NCBI RefSeq assembly: GCF_002149015.1
Contig: NZ_NGFO01000019.1
Location: 42,424 to 106,423 of the forward strand
DNA: 64,000 nt
DNA from: Gordonia lacunae
GTDB taxonomy: Bacteria > Actinomycetota > Actinomycetes > Mycobacteriales > Mycobacteriaceae
Direction of reading: 5' to 3'
The notes beneath the pieces were generated by a model. That model made no database searches, was not told the origin of the DNA, and saw nothing but the letters and a program-made list of their open reading frames with translations. Made by a program: the position numbers and the translations under genes. This document shows positions 42,716-51,178 of the stretch, piece after piece. Each line of letters starts with the position of its first letter. Within the stretch, counting starts at the first letter, position 1.

Positions 42716-43281
42716 GAATTCGACGCCCGGGACATCACCGGATGGGTGTCGTAGACCGAACCGTGGTCGGGGGCCGGCAGCTGTCGCACCTGTTCGACGA
42801 ACCACGGGCTGACGGCCCACGGCGTGCGCGCGACGAGCGACCACACGTCGTCGACCTCGGCCCATACGTGCTCGGCGACCTCGTCCGGCGCCGGGCGGGG
42901 CTCCCCCAGCGGTCGCGCGACGAACACCGGGCAGATCTCGTTCTCGACGATGCCGCTCGCGTCGACCGCCCGATACCGGAAGTCGGGCAGGATGCACCGG
43001 ACGTCGGCGACCTCGATGCCGAGCTCGCGCCGGGCATACCGATGCACGGCGTCGACGACGTCCTCGCCGGGCCGCGGATGACCGCAGAACGAATTCGTCC
43101 ACACCCCGGGCCAGCTGCGCTTGGACAACGCGCGGCGCGTCATGAGGATGCGTCCGTCGACGACCAGGTGGCAGGAGAAGGCGAAGTGCAACGGCGTGTC
43201 GAACCCGTGCACCCCCTCGCGGTCAGCGGTGCCGCACGGGCGGCCGTCGGCGTCGGCGAGTACCACCGAGTCGTTCGTCAT
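42712..43281 (-). CDS. idi: isopentenyl-diphosphate delta-isomerase, type 1
   Basis: This is a 189-residue Nudix-fold isomerase that interconverts IPP and DMAPP, the starter for CrtE. The active-site Cys lies in SWPGVWTNSFCGHPRPGED, a metal-site Glu in VENEICPVF, and the Nudix-like helix in VDAVHRYARRELGIEVADV. It heads the minus-strand operon idi-crtB-crtI. Its start has AGGA upstream; two 19-nt direct repeats lie immediately before it. Confidence 0.93.
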   Translation of the reverse strand: MTNDSVVLADADGRPCGTADREGVHGFDTPLHFAFSCHLVVDGRILMTRRALSKRSWPGVWTNSFCGHPRPGEDVVDAVHRYARRELGIEVADVRCILPDFRYRAVDASGIVENEICPVFVARPLGEPRPAPDEVAEHVWAEVDDVWSLVARTPWAVSPWFVEQVRQLPAPDHGSVYDTHPVMSRASNS

Positions 43282-43293
43282 CCTGGAGTCCTA

Positions 43294-43333
43294 GCGTCAA
43301 GAGCATTCGGGAGGGCGTCACGAGCATTCGGGA
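43294..43333 (-). promoter_or_regulatory. two 19-nt direct repeats upstream of idi
   Basis: GCGTCAAGAGCATTCGGGA (43294-43312) recurs with one mismatch as GCGTCACGAGCATTCGGGA (43315-43333), exactly 21 nt apart, two helical turns. A shorter TTGTTCGTC pair follows at 43349-43357 and 43361-43369. Position 13-88 nt before the idi start suggests a promoter/activator site for the carotenoid operon. Confidence 0.55.
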
Positions 43334-43426
43334 AGTGCGCGTCCCCTGTTGTTCGTCCCATTGTTCGTCACCGACGACCGAACCGGATGGGAGCGGTCCC
43401 CGGCACGCGCTGAGGGACCGCGCGGG

Positions 43427-44245
43427 TCAACCGAGGACGCGGGTCTGTCGTCGCACCGCGATCCCGAGCTGGACCGTCCCGATCAGCGCAAGCACGGCGC
43501 CGATCGCCGCGATGGCCAGCGCGAGGCGGGACGCCGCGGCCGAGCTCACGCCCGCGCACCACCACCAGCCCGCACTCACGGTGGCGACGACCGCCAGTAT
43601 CACCCGCGACGGTCGCTCCCACACGGTGACCGTTCCCGGCCCCGCCATGCCCACCGCCTGCGCCGTGGCACGGGTGATCTCGAGGATCAGGGTCAGCACT
43701 GCGATCGTTGCGCCGAGCCACGGCGGGGCACCCACCACCACCACGATGCCGACCAGCATGACGTCCGAGAACCGATCTGCCACCGCGTCATTGATACGTC
43801 CCCACCGCGAAGCCGTCCCGGTCTGGGCGGCGATCGCGCCGTCGATCCCGTCGAGCAGCGCGGCCACCACGATGACAAGCGCGGCGAGCAGAGGCCACCA
43901 GTCGCCGAGGATCGTCAGGCACAGCGCGACCGCTGTGGCGAGGACACCGAGAGCCGTCACCGTATTCGGCGTGAGGCCGAGCCGGGCCAGGGGCCGGGCA
44001 CAGGCGTGGCTGACGAGCACCCAGTTGCGCACCCAGAAGCTCGCTCGCGGATCGAGACCGCCGTGGAGTTCCGACCAGGAATCGAGCGCCGTGTCCCGGG
44101 CACTCCGCCGCCCCACCCGGCCCGCTCGCTCCGCTCCCGGCGCCCCATCCACCCGGCCCGCTCGCTCCGCTCCCGGCGCCCCATCCACCCGGCCCGCTCG
44201 CTCCTCTCCCGGCGCCGACGCGAGGTGCTCAGGCTCCGCGGACAC
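43427..44245 (-). CDS. CDP-alcohol phosphatidyltransferase family protein
   Basis: This is a 272-residue membrane protein with about six spans. The family motif D-x2-D-G-x2-A-R-x8-G-x3-D-x3-D is present as DGIDGAIAAQTGTASRWG and RINDAVADRFSD, except that the Arg after the Ala is replaced by Ala. Four Asp and both Gly are kept. Family members make phospholipids or related phospho-alcohol lipids by releasing CMP. The N-terminus (residues 8-45) is made of 12-residue tandem repeats of the ERAGRVDGAPGA type and is probably disordered. The start overlaps the YihY gene by 17 nt. Confidence 0.85.
   Translation of the reverse strand: MSAEPEHLASAPGEERAGRVDGAPGAERAGRVDGAPGAERAGRVGRRSARDTALDSWSELHGGLDPRASFWVRNWVLVSHACARPLARLGLTPNTVTALGVLATAVALCLTILGDWWPLLAALVIVVAALLDGIDGAIAAQTGTASRWGRINDAVADRFSDVMLVGIVVVVGAPPWLGATIAVLTLILEITRATAQAVGMAGPGTVTVWERPSRVILAVVATVSAGWWWCAGVSSAAASRLALAIAAIGAVLALIGTVQLGIAVRRQTRVLG
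44115..44220. repeat. 36-bp tandem repeat, about three copies, inside the CDP-alcohol transferase gene
   Basis: A 36-bp unit occurs at 44115-44150 and 44151-44186 as an identical copy, then as a partial, slightly diverged copy 44187-44220. It encodes 12-residue repeats in the N-terminal tail and is a likely site of copy-number variation between strains. Confidence 0.9.
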
Positions 44246-45062
44246 GACCCCTCCTCTGCTTCGAGATCGCCTGACCGACCGCCCATCCGACGATGACGAT
44301 CACATGCGCGACGTAGAGCCACAGTCCGACCGCGACCACTCCGCCGATCACCCGGAGCCCGCCGTACGGGATACCGACGTCGATCGGCAGGGACAGGAAC
44401 AACAGAAAGCCCTGGAAGAACCCGGCGATGAACGACGCGGTCCCGAGCGCGGTCGCCGCAGCCACGCCCAACGTCGGCTCACCCGGCGTCACCCGCCAGT
44501 ACACCCAGGTCAGCGCGACCGTGACCGTCAGCCACACGACGATGAACTCCACCACGATCCGGATCACCAGATCACCGAAACCGCCTGTCCCGCCACCGTC
44601 GGGCGACAGTGTGGTGAGCGCGCCCGCGACACCGACGACGACGTAGGTCAGCGGCGGCACCACCACCACCAGCCCCAGAACCCAGATCCGCGACCGCCAC
44701 CCGGTGAACCGGTCCTCCCGCGGATACAGCGTCATGCACGCACGACGAAGGCCCTCCCCGTAGAACGACGCCGGGAACAACAAGACGACGACGCTCATCA
44801 GCGACAGCCCGGTCCCGATCACGACCGCCTCGTCGAAGACGCCCCGGCCGCCCATGGCCGGCGGGATGAGTACGCGCAGTTCCGACAGGGACTCGACCCC
44901 GGACGGGCTGCGCAACCACGTGGTCGACCAGATCCCGAGCAGGGCCCACGGGACGATCGCGATCGCGGCGAAGTAGGTCAGGGTGGCGGCGGCCGCGGCG
45001 AGGTCCCCGCGGCCGAGGGTCTCCCGGACGTCCGCCACCAGCGCGCGCACGTCGAAGGTCAT
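44229..45062 (-). CDS. YihY/virulence factor BrkB family membrane protein
   Basis: This is a 277-residue polytopic protein with six predicted spans. It starts with the family's RGDLAAAAATLTYFAAIAIV segment and contains GFFQGFLLFLSLPIDVGIPY and GGLRVIGGVVAVGLWLYVAH near the C-terminus. The function of YihY is unsettled; the old RNase BN name is wrong. I chose ATG 45062 over the longer frame. It overlaps the CDP-alcohol transferase start by 17 nt, so the pair is co-expressed and may serve lipid handling. Confidence 0.85.
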   Translation of the reverse strand: MTFDVRALVADVRETLGRGDLAAAAATLTYFAAIAIVPWALLGIWSTTWLRSPSGVESLSELRVLIPPAMGGRGVFDEAVVIGTGLSLMSVVVLLFPASFYGEGLRRACMTLYPREDRFTGWRSRIWVLGLVVVVPPLTYVVVGVAGALTTLSPDGGGTGGFGDLVIRIVVEFIVVWLTVTVALTWVYWRVTPGEPTLGVAAATALGTASFIAGFFQGFLLFLSLPIDVGIPYGGLRVIGGVVAVGLWLYVAHVIVIVGWAVGQAISKQRRGRVRGA

Positions 45063-45212
45063 CGTGGGCTCGCGGACTGCGTTCTCGCGAGTCACCGTCG
45101 GGGCCGATCGGCGCGGTGTCACCCCTCCGGGATACCCGAAAACACCCCGCCTGCGCTGCAGCGGGGTGCCCACGGAGTCCTCGCGGCGTGCCCGGGCGAC
45201 TCCGACATGGAG

Positions 45213-45848
45213 TCAGATCGACGCGAACAGTGCCACCGCCATCCCCAGCATGATGACCGCGACGACCGCGTCGAGCACCTTCCACGCGCGAGGGCTGGCG
45301 AAGAAGCCGGACAGCCTGCGCGCCCCGCCGCCGAGCGCGGTGAACCACAGGACACTCGCGATGCACGCACCGAACGCGAACGCCCACTTGCCGTTCCCGT
45401 GTCCGTTCGCGATGGCACCCATGGTGATGACGGTGTCGAGGTAGACGTGGGGATTCAGCCAGGTCAGCGCCAGTGCCGTGCCGACAGCGACCCAGCGGCC
45501 GGTGGACTCGGCACCCGTGTTGCCGGCTCCGGCGGCATCCGCTGCGATGACCTCGTCACTGCGCAGACAGCGCCTGGCGGCCAGCACACCCAACGCCCCG
45601 ACATACAGCCCACCGGCGACCTTGGCGAAGGTCACCACATCCGGATGGGCGGCGACGAGTGCGCCGAGCCCGGCGACGCCCGCGACGATGAGGACGATGT
45701 CGGAGACGGCGCAGACCGCCACGATCGGCGCGGTGTGGCTGCGCGCGACACCCTGTCGCAGCACGAAGACGTTCTGGGGTCCGATGGCGATGATCAGGCC
45801 GGCGCCCGTGAGCAGTCCGGCGAGCGCGGGGACGAGGTAAGCGGTCAC
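45213..45848 (-). CDS. lysE: LysE-family amino-acid exporter (LysE/ArgO)
   Basis: This is a 211-residue LysE/ArgO exporter of lysine and arginine. The N-terminal motif is GLIIAIGPQNVFVLRQG, and LTWLNPHVYLDTV (Asn-Pro-His) is the conserved middle block. About six spans. I chose GTG 45848 (VTAYLVPALAGLLT); an earlier GTG at 45899 only adds a poor N-terminus. Its usual regulator gene lysG lies 1.9 kb away at 47766 on the plus strand, beyond a TetR/membrane-protein pair. Confidence 0.9.
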   Translation of the reverse strand: MTAYLVPALAGLLTGAGLIIAIGPQNVFVLRQGVARSHTAPIVAVCAVSDIVLIVAGVAGLGALVAAHPDVVTFAKVAGGLYVGALGVLAARRCLRSDEVIAADAAGAGNTGAESTGRWVAVGTALALTWLNPHVYLDTVITMGAIANGHGNGKWAFAFGACIASVLWFTALGGGARRLSGFFASPRAWKVLDAVVAVIMLGMAVALFASI

Positions 45849-45916
45849 CGGAACGACGTTAGGAGCGCCGACGAGGTCAGTACAGCGAAAGTTTTTCACG
45901 AATCATGAGCTGTGCT

Positions 45917-46540
45917 TCAGATTGTTGGGACCCTTTCGCCGAGCCCCGCGATTCGGAGAACCGCACAGAAGGCGTCGATGTAGTCGTCGACCGCCACATC
46001 GCCGACCAAGCCCTGCTGTACGACCACCCCCTGCATGACCGACACCATGACCTGGGCGAGGATCGCGGGTTCGGCGGGCAGCTCGTGACCCGCCGACCGC
46101 CAGTCCGTCAGGACGCGCTCGAAGACGCTGCGCAGCCCACGGACGATGTCGCCGACGGTGTCGCGTAATTCCGGGTTGTTGGCGGCCTCGCCCCACACCG
46201 TCAGGACCATCCGGAAGCCGTCGGTCATCGGCGCGATCTCCAGCAGGACCCGTTCGGCCAGTGCGCGTACAGCCGCCTCGGGCGACGCGGGTTGTTCGCC
46301 CGGGTCGTCGAAGCTGGTGATGCCCGATTCGTAGGCGACGAAGATCGATCGCGCGACCGCGGCGATCAGCTCTTCTTTCGACGAGTAGTACGAGTAGACG
46401 GCACCCGCACTGAGTCCGGATTCTCGGATCACGTCAGACATCGACGCACGGTGGAACCCCTTGTCGACGAAGCATCGACGAGCGGCGTCGAGGATCTGCC
46501 GGCTTCGTTCGAGCTTGCGTTCGTCGCTGATCTTCGGCAT
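45917..46540 (-). CDS. TetR-family transcriptional regulator
   Basis: This is a 207-residue TetR protein. The helix-turn-helix is HRASMSDVIRESGLSAGAVY and YYSSKEELIAAVA. The C-terminal domain resembles the TetR_C_6 type. It is divergent from a membrane protein gene, and two perfect palindromes (46554-46567 and 46604-46617) fill the 93-nt gap. It therefore most likely represses itself and that membrane protein, an efflux-type layout. It ends 68 nt before the lysE start on the same strand. Confidence 0.92.
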   Translation of the reverse strand: MPKISDERKLERSRQILDAARRCFVDKGFHRASMSDVIRESGLSAGAVYSYYSSKEELIAAVARSIFVAYESGITSFDDPGEQPASPEAAVRALAERVLLEIAPMTDGFRMVLTVWGEAANNPELRDTVGDIVRGLRSVFERVLTDWRSAGHELPAEPAILAQVMVSVMQGVVVQQGLVGDVAVDDYIDAFCAVLRIAGLGERVPTI

Positions 46541-46553
46541 GCCGACAGTCTAA

Positions 46554-46567
46554 AACGAATATTCGTT
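46554..46567. promoter_or_regulatory. TetR operator 1 (AACGAATATTCGTT)
   Basis: A perfect 14-bp palindrome, 13 nt upstream of the tetR start. Only its central AT differs from operator 2. Confidence 0.85.
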
Positions 46568-46603
46568 CTTGATTCCGCCCGTGCCACCGCGCATACTCAG
46601 AAA

Positions 46604-46617
46604 AACGAAGCTTCGTT
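46604..46617. promoter_or_regulatory. TetR operator 2 (AACGAAGCTTCGTT)
   Basis: A perfect 14-bp palindrome, 16 nt upstream of the membrane-protein start. It is centred 50 nt (about five helical turns) from operator 1, so both dimers would sit on the same face. Confidence 0.85.
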
Positions 46618-46633
46618 CTTTTTAGGAGTGGTG

Positions 46634-47707
46634 ATGAGTACCGAGCTACACCCCACAGATGCCCGACCGTCGACCGCGCGCCAGGGACCCGGGGCGGCCC
46701 GAGAACCCGCCGGCGCCCGCGGCGCCGGGCATTCCCCGAGCTGGCGGCTCGTGGCGGCGATGATCGTCGGGGTCCCGACCCTTGTGGTCGCGATCGCCGC
46801 GATGTTCGTCTCGCTGGCTGTCGATCCCGAACCGCACCAGGCCCCACTGGGTCTCGTCGCGCCACCGCCCGCCGCGACGGCGATCGAGTCGGCGCTTGCC
46901 GAACGGGCGGGCGCCGACGCCTTCGTCGTCGAACGGTTCACCGATGCCGACGACGCCCGCGCCGCGATCGAACGGCGCGACCTGGTGGGCGCGATCACGG
47001 TCGGCGCGGGTGGGGTCACGGTCCTGACCGCCGAGGCGGGATCGCCGGTGCTGGCGCAGGTCGTCGTCGGGGTCGGTAACGGTATCGCCACCGCCCAGGG
47101 CGTGCCGGTCGCCGCCGAATCCGTTGTCCCCACTCCCGAGACAGATGCTCGCGGAACGGGTTTCGCAGCCGGCCTGTTGCCGTTGCTGATCGCCGGGATG
47201 GCGCTGGGCGGAGCAGCGGCGATCGGACTACGGGGACGGGTCGCCATGCAGGCCACGTTGGCTGTCCTGGGTCCGCTCGTGGCCGGGTTCGGTTTCGCGG
47301 CAACGTGGTCCTGGCTGGGTGTCATCGACGGCGGCGTCGGCACCGTCGGTCTCGCCGCGGCACTGATGATCGGCGCGATCACCTGGTTCACGGTCGGCGC
47401 CGGCAGCCTGCTGGGCACCGCGGGGGTCGGGGTGTCCGCGCTGGTGATGGTGCTGATCTCGAACCCGCTGTCGGGACTGGCCTCGTCTCCGTACCTGCTG
47501 CCCGCACCGTGGGGAACGATCGGCCAGTGGCTGCCGCCCGGCGCCGGCGGCACGCTGCTCCGTTCGGTCGCGTACTTCCCCGCGGCGAGCATCGCCGCAC
47601 CCGTCGCCGTGCTCGCCGGCTGGATCGCCGTCGGCGCCGGCCTGCTGGCACTCGGCACCGTGCGTTCGCGGCGGGCCGACGCCGCGGGCAGTGCCGTCCC
47701 CGCCTGA
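46634..47707 (+). CDS. ABC-2/Pip-like membrane protein, putative efflux
   Basis: This is a 357-residue protein. After a Pro/Ala-rich N-terminus comes one span (about residues 40-62), an extracytoplasmic domain with FVVERFTDADDARAAIERRD and GAITVGAGGVTVL that resembles the Pip/ABC-2 outer domain, then about five spans from residue 175 to 350. No ATPase gene is adjacent. Local control by the divergent TetR suggests drug or metabolite export, perhaps with help from an ATPase elsewhere. ATG 46634 has AGGAG 8 nt upstream; longer frames upstream are shadow. Confidence 0.75.
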   Translation: MSTELHPTDARPSTARQGPGAAREPAGARGAGHSPSWRLVAAMIVGVPTLVVAIAAMFVSLAVDPEPHQAPLGLVAPPPAATAIESALAERAGADAFVVERFTDADDARAAIERRDLVGAITVGAGGVTVLTAEAGSPVLAQVVVGVGNGIATAQGVPVAAESVVPTPETDARGTGFAAGLLPLLIAGMALGGAAAIGLRGRVAMQATLAVLGPLVAGFGFAATWSWLGVIDGGVGTVGLAAALMIGAITWFTVGAGSLLGTAGVGVSALVMVLISNPLSGLASSPYLLPAPWGTIGQWLPPGAGGTLLRSVAYFPAASIAAPVAVLAGWIAVGAGLLALGTVRSRRADAAGSAVPA

Positions 47708-47765
47708 TCTGCTCGTCCGTGGTGTGTCTCGGCTCCCCGGCGGGATGCACCACTAACCTCGGCTC

Positions 47766-48671
47766 GTGGACATCAGCCAGGAGGGCCTGCGCACGCTGGC
47801 CGCGGTGCTGCGCGAGGGCACCTTCGACGCTGCCGCCGCCGCCCTGCACATCACGCCCTCGGCGGTGAGCCAGCGGATCAAGGCACTCGAGTCCGCCGCC
47901 GGCCGGGTCCTGCTCCGTCGGACCAAGCCGGCGACGGCCACGCCCGACGGCGAGGTACTGGTCCGGCTCGCCAAGCAGTGGGAACTGCTGCTCGCCGAGA
48001 CACGGGCCGAGTTCGTCGGTGCCCCGGACGACGACGACCTGCCATTGGTCGAGCGTCCGCGCATCCACCTGCCGATCGCGACCAACGCCGATTCGCTCGC
48101 GACCTGGTTGCTGCCGGTCCTGGCGCACTTCCACCGCGAGCACGCGGTGGCGGTGGAGGTCTTCCGCGACGACGAGACCCGGAGCAGCGCCCTGCTCCGC
48201 ACCGGCGACGTGCTCGCCGCGGTGACCTCCGAACCCCTCGCGATCCGGGGTTGCGCACTGCAGTCGCTCGGCACGATGCGGTACCTGCCGGTGGCCACTC
48301 CGGACTTCATCGAGACCTGGCTGCCCGACGGACCCGATGCCGACGCGCTGGCCCGCGCCCCGATGGTGCAATTCGACCGCAACGACCACATCCAGCGGAA
48401 CATCTCGGCGGCCCTCGCCGGCCGGCCCGTCGACCCGCCCGCGGTCTACATCCCGGCGTCGACCGAGTATCACCGCGCCGTCACCCTCGGGATCGGTTGG
48501 GGCGCGGTCCCGGTCGTCCAGATCGCCGACGCCCTCGACACCGGCCGCGTCCGCCTCATCGCCGACCACCACATCGACGTCCCGCTGTACTGGCAGTACT
48601 GGAAGTTGAGTTCCCCACTGCTGCAAGCACTCACAACGAGCGTCGTCGACGGTGCCGCTCGGGTTCTCTGA
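47766..48671 (+). CDS. lysG: LysR-family regulator LysG/ArgP
   Basis: This is a 301-residue LysR-type regulator of the LysG/ArgP group. The helix-turn-helix reads LAAVLREGTFDAAAAALHIT and SAVSQRIKALESAAGRVLLR, which is the LysG-type 'SQRIKALE' form. It senses lysine or arginine and activates lysE. In most relatives the genes are divergent and adjacent; here they are separated by the TetR/membrane-protein pair. It is convergent with the MFS gene. Confidence 0.88.
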   Translation: MDISQEGLRTLAAVLREGTFDAAAAALHITPSAVSQRIKALESAAGRVLLRRTKPATATPDGEVLVRLAKQWELLLAETRAEFVGAPDDDDLPLVERPRIHLPIATNADSLATWLLPVLAHFHREHAVAVEVFRDDETRSSALLRTGDVLAAVTSEPLAIRGCALQSLGTMRYLPVATPDFIETWLPDGPDADALARAPMVQFDRNDHIQRNISAALAGRPVDPPAVYIPASTEYHRAVTLGIGWGAVPVVQIADALDTGRVRLIADHHIDVPLYWQYWKLSSPLLQALTTSVVDGAARVL

Positions 48672-48714
48672 CACCGATTGCATGGTCCGGTGCCGCGGCA
48701 CGCCCGGTGACGGG

Positions 48715-50046
48715 CTACGGAACGGCTTGGTCGACCAGCTTCGGATGGGCGTCGTCGACGAGGGGGTTCTCGATCTCGTCGCGCCACATGCGGGCGGCGA
48801 CGTAGAACGCCCAGGCGATCGGCACGGGGAGCAGCCCGGCCAGCACGAACGTCGCGGTCAGGCCGATCGCCGACGACACCGGGGCGGCGATCGCCATCGA
48901 CACCGGCATCAGCGCGACCGACACGAAGAAGTCGAGACTGGCGATGCGGCCCAGGAGCGCCGGCGGCACCCGACGCTGTAACAGCGTCCCCCACAGCACC
49001 ATCGGGCCGTCGAACAGGATGCCCATGGTCACCCCGGCGGCGATGAACATCCACGTCGAATCGGCGAGACCCATGAGCACCAGGGGCAGGCTGGAGAACG
49101 CCCAGAGTGAGAACATGACGGTCAGGTACCGACGTGGCATCGGGATCGAGGCGAAGACCAGCGACGCCGCGGCCGCGCCGAGTCCGAATCCGGCGAGCAC
49201 CCAGGCGTGCTGGGTCGCGCCGCCGTCGATGCGCTCACGCAACGCGAACGGGACGAGCACCTCGATCGGACCGAGCGTCGCCAGTACCAGGACACACGCG
49301 AAGAGCAGCGTGCCCCACAGCCACGGGGTCCGGGCCATGTAGACGAACCCCTCGGCCAGGTCGCTGACGATCCGACGACCACCCGCCCCGTCCACGACGA
49401 CCGGCTCCTCCTCGGCCGTCTCGCCGAAGCGACGCGCGGTGACCGGGGCCATCCCGAGATAACACACACTCGACAGGATCGCGGCGACCGCAGCCATCAG
49501 CACCGCGGGTCCCGGGGCCCAGGCACCGATGACGGCGCCGGCGACCATCGGCCCGACCGCCTGGAAGACGACCGGACGGAAGAAGCCCTCGATCCCGTTG
49601 GCCGCCTGCAACTCCGCCGGCGCGACGACTCCGGGCAGCAGCGCGGAGTAGGCGGGGTAGTACATCCCGGTGGTGATGCCGCCCAGCAGAGAGGCCAACA
49701 CCACGTGCCAGAGCTGCAGCACGCCGGCGATCGACGCCAGGCCGATCGCACCGAACGCGATCATTTTCGCGACCTCGAGCCCGATCATGATGTGGCGCTG
49801 CGAGATCCGGTCGGCGAGCACACCACCGGCCAGGGTGGAGAACAGCATTCCCACCGCGGCCACGCCGGTGGCCAGCGAGACCTGACCGGGCCCACCGCCG
49901 AGCGCGATGACCTGCCAGATCACCGCGATCGTCCACACGCCGTCGGCGAACATGGCCAGGATCAACCCCGACGCGAGCAGCCGATACTGCCGGCGCGCGA
50001 ACGGCAGCAGCGCGCGGGGCAGACGGGAGTCAGCGGCGGATTTCAC
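48715..50046 (-). CDS. MFS transporter
   Basis: This is a 443-residue major-facilitator protein with about 12 spans. The N-terminal part has LASGLILAMFADGVWTIAVI, and the loop 2-3 motif is LAGGVLADRISQRHIMIGLE. The mid-molecule MYYPAYSALLPGVV segment is typical of the TMEM/enterobactin exporter-like DHA3 branch. Drug or metabolite efflux is likely; the substrate is unknown. No regulator is adjacent. Confidence 0.88.
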   Translation of the reverse strand: MKSAADSRLPRALLPFARRQYRLLASGLILAMFADGVWTIAVIWQVIALGGGPGQVSLATGVAAVGMLFSTLAGGVLADRISQRHIMIGLEVAKMIAFGAIGLASIAGVLQLWHVVLASLLGGITTGMYYPAYSALLPGVVAPAELQAANGIEGFFRPVVFQAVGPMVAGAVIGAWAPGPAVLMAAVAAILSSVCYLGMAPVTARRFGETAEEEPVVVDGAGGRRIVSDLAEGFVYMARTPWLWGTLLFACVLVLATLGPIEVLVPFALRERIDGGATQHAWVLAGFGLGAAAASLVFASIPMPRRYLTVMFSLWAFSSLPLVLMGLADSTWMFIAAGVTMGILFDGPMVLWGTLLQRRVPPALLGRIASLDFFVSVALMPVSMAIAAPVSSAIGLTATFVLAGLLPVPIAWAFYVAARMWRDEIENPLVDDAHPKLVDQAVP

Positions 50047-50118
50047 CCTTCGAGCTTGCCCGAACCGGGGCCGGTGGTGCCAACCTTTTTCGGACCGTCG
50101 TGTTCCCGGTGGTGCGGG

Positions 50119-51105
50119 TCAGCTCGCCTTGCGCGACGACTTCTTGGCGGGCGCCTTCTTGGCCGTCGACTTGCTCCCGGAAGCGCTGGAACCCGAGCTG
50201 CCCGATGACGCCTTCTTCGCTGTCGACTTGGCCGCGGCCTTCTTGGCCGGCGCCTTCTTCGCGGCGGTCTTCGCCGCAGCCTTCTTGGCCGGCGCCTTCT
50301 TGGCGGGGGCGTCCTTCGAGTCCGAATCCCCGCGATCCTTCACCGACGCGCGCAACGCGGCGAGGAGATCGGCGACGTCGGAGTCCTCGGTGTCCTTGTC
50401 CTCGTCGTCGGATTCGGGGAACGCCTCGCCGCCCTCGGACTTCGCCTCGATGAGCTTGGTCAGCTCGTTCTGGTAGGTGTCCTCGAACTCGGAGGGGTCG
50501 TAGTCCGACGCCATCGACTCGATCAGCGACGCCGCCATCTGCAGTTCCTGATCGCGGATCTCGGTGTCGTCGTCCAGGAAGCCGAAGTCGGGTTTGCGCA
50601 CCTCGTCGGGCCACAGCAGCGTCTGCAACGTCATCACACCGTCGACGACCCGCAGTGCCGCCACGCGGGTCCGGTTGCGCAGGGTGAACGAGGCGATCGC
50701 GAGCCGATCCGTCTCCTCCAGCGCCTTGGCCAACAGCACGTACGCCTTCGGCGACTTCGACGACGGCTCGAGGTAGTAGGGCTTGTCGAAATAGATCGGG
50801 TCGACCTGCTCGGCGGGAACGAACTCCAGGATCGAGATCTCCGGGCTCTTCTGGACCGGCAGCGAGGCGAGGTCGTCCTTGGTCAGGATCACCGTCTCGC
50901 CGGACTCGGATTCGTAGGCGTTGGCGATGTCGCCGTAGTCGACCTCGGTGTCGGTGCCCTCACGCACACGGCGGTAACGGATGCGGGTGCCGTCCGACGA
51001 GTCGACCTGGTAGGACTTGCGGTCGTGACTCTCGGTCGCGGAATAGACCTTGACCGGCACGTTGACCAGGCCAAAGCTGAGGTCGCCCTTCCAGATCGAG
51101 CGCAT
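50119..51105 (-). CDS. ku: DNA end-joining protein Ku
   Basis: This is a 328-residue bacterial Ku. It binds double-strand DNA ends and recruits LigD for non-homologous end joining. The start RSIWKGDLSFGLVNVPVKVY is highly conserved. The core (about residues 1-255) is followed by a long Lys/Ala-rich tail with repeated APAKKA and AAKTAAKK units. Mycobacterial Ku tails of this type bind DNA. I chose ATG 51105; ATG 51114 is an alternative. It is divergent from ligD (73-nt gap). Confidence 0.95.
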   Translation of the reverse strand: MRSIWKGDLSFGLVNVPVKVYSATESHDRKSYQVDSSDGTRIRYRRVREGTDTEVDYGDIANAYESESGETVILTKDDLASLPVQKSPEISILEFVPAEQVDPIYFDKPYYLEPSSKSPKAYVLLAKALEETDRLAIASFTLRNRTRVAALRVVDGVMTLQTLLWPDEVRKPDFGFLDDDTEIRDQELQMAASLIESMASDYDPSEFEDTYQNELTKLIEAKSEGGEAFPESDDEDKDTEDSDVADLLAALRASVKDRGDSDSKDAPAKKAPAKKAAAKTAAKKAPAKKAAAKSTAKKASSGSSGSSASGSKSTAKKAPAKKSSRKAS

Positions 51106-51178
51106 GAGGGCCATTCTGCCAGGGATTTGGGTCAGATGGCGGCAAGCAGCGAGACGTTCTCGGTCGACCTTGTGGACA

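Noticed and set aside
44115..44220. Tandem repeats considered as a possible CRISPR array
   Set aside because: The units are directly adjacent without spacers and lie inside a coding frame.
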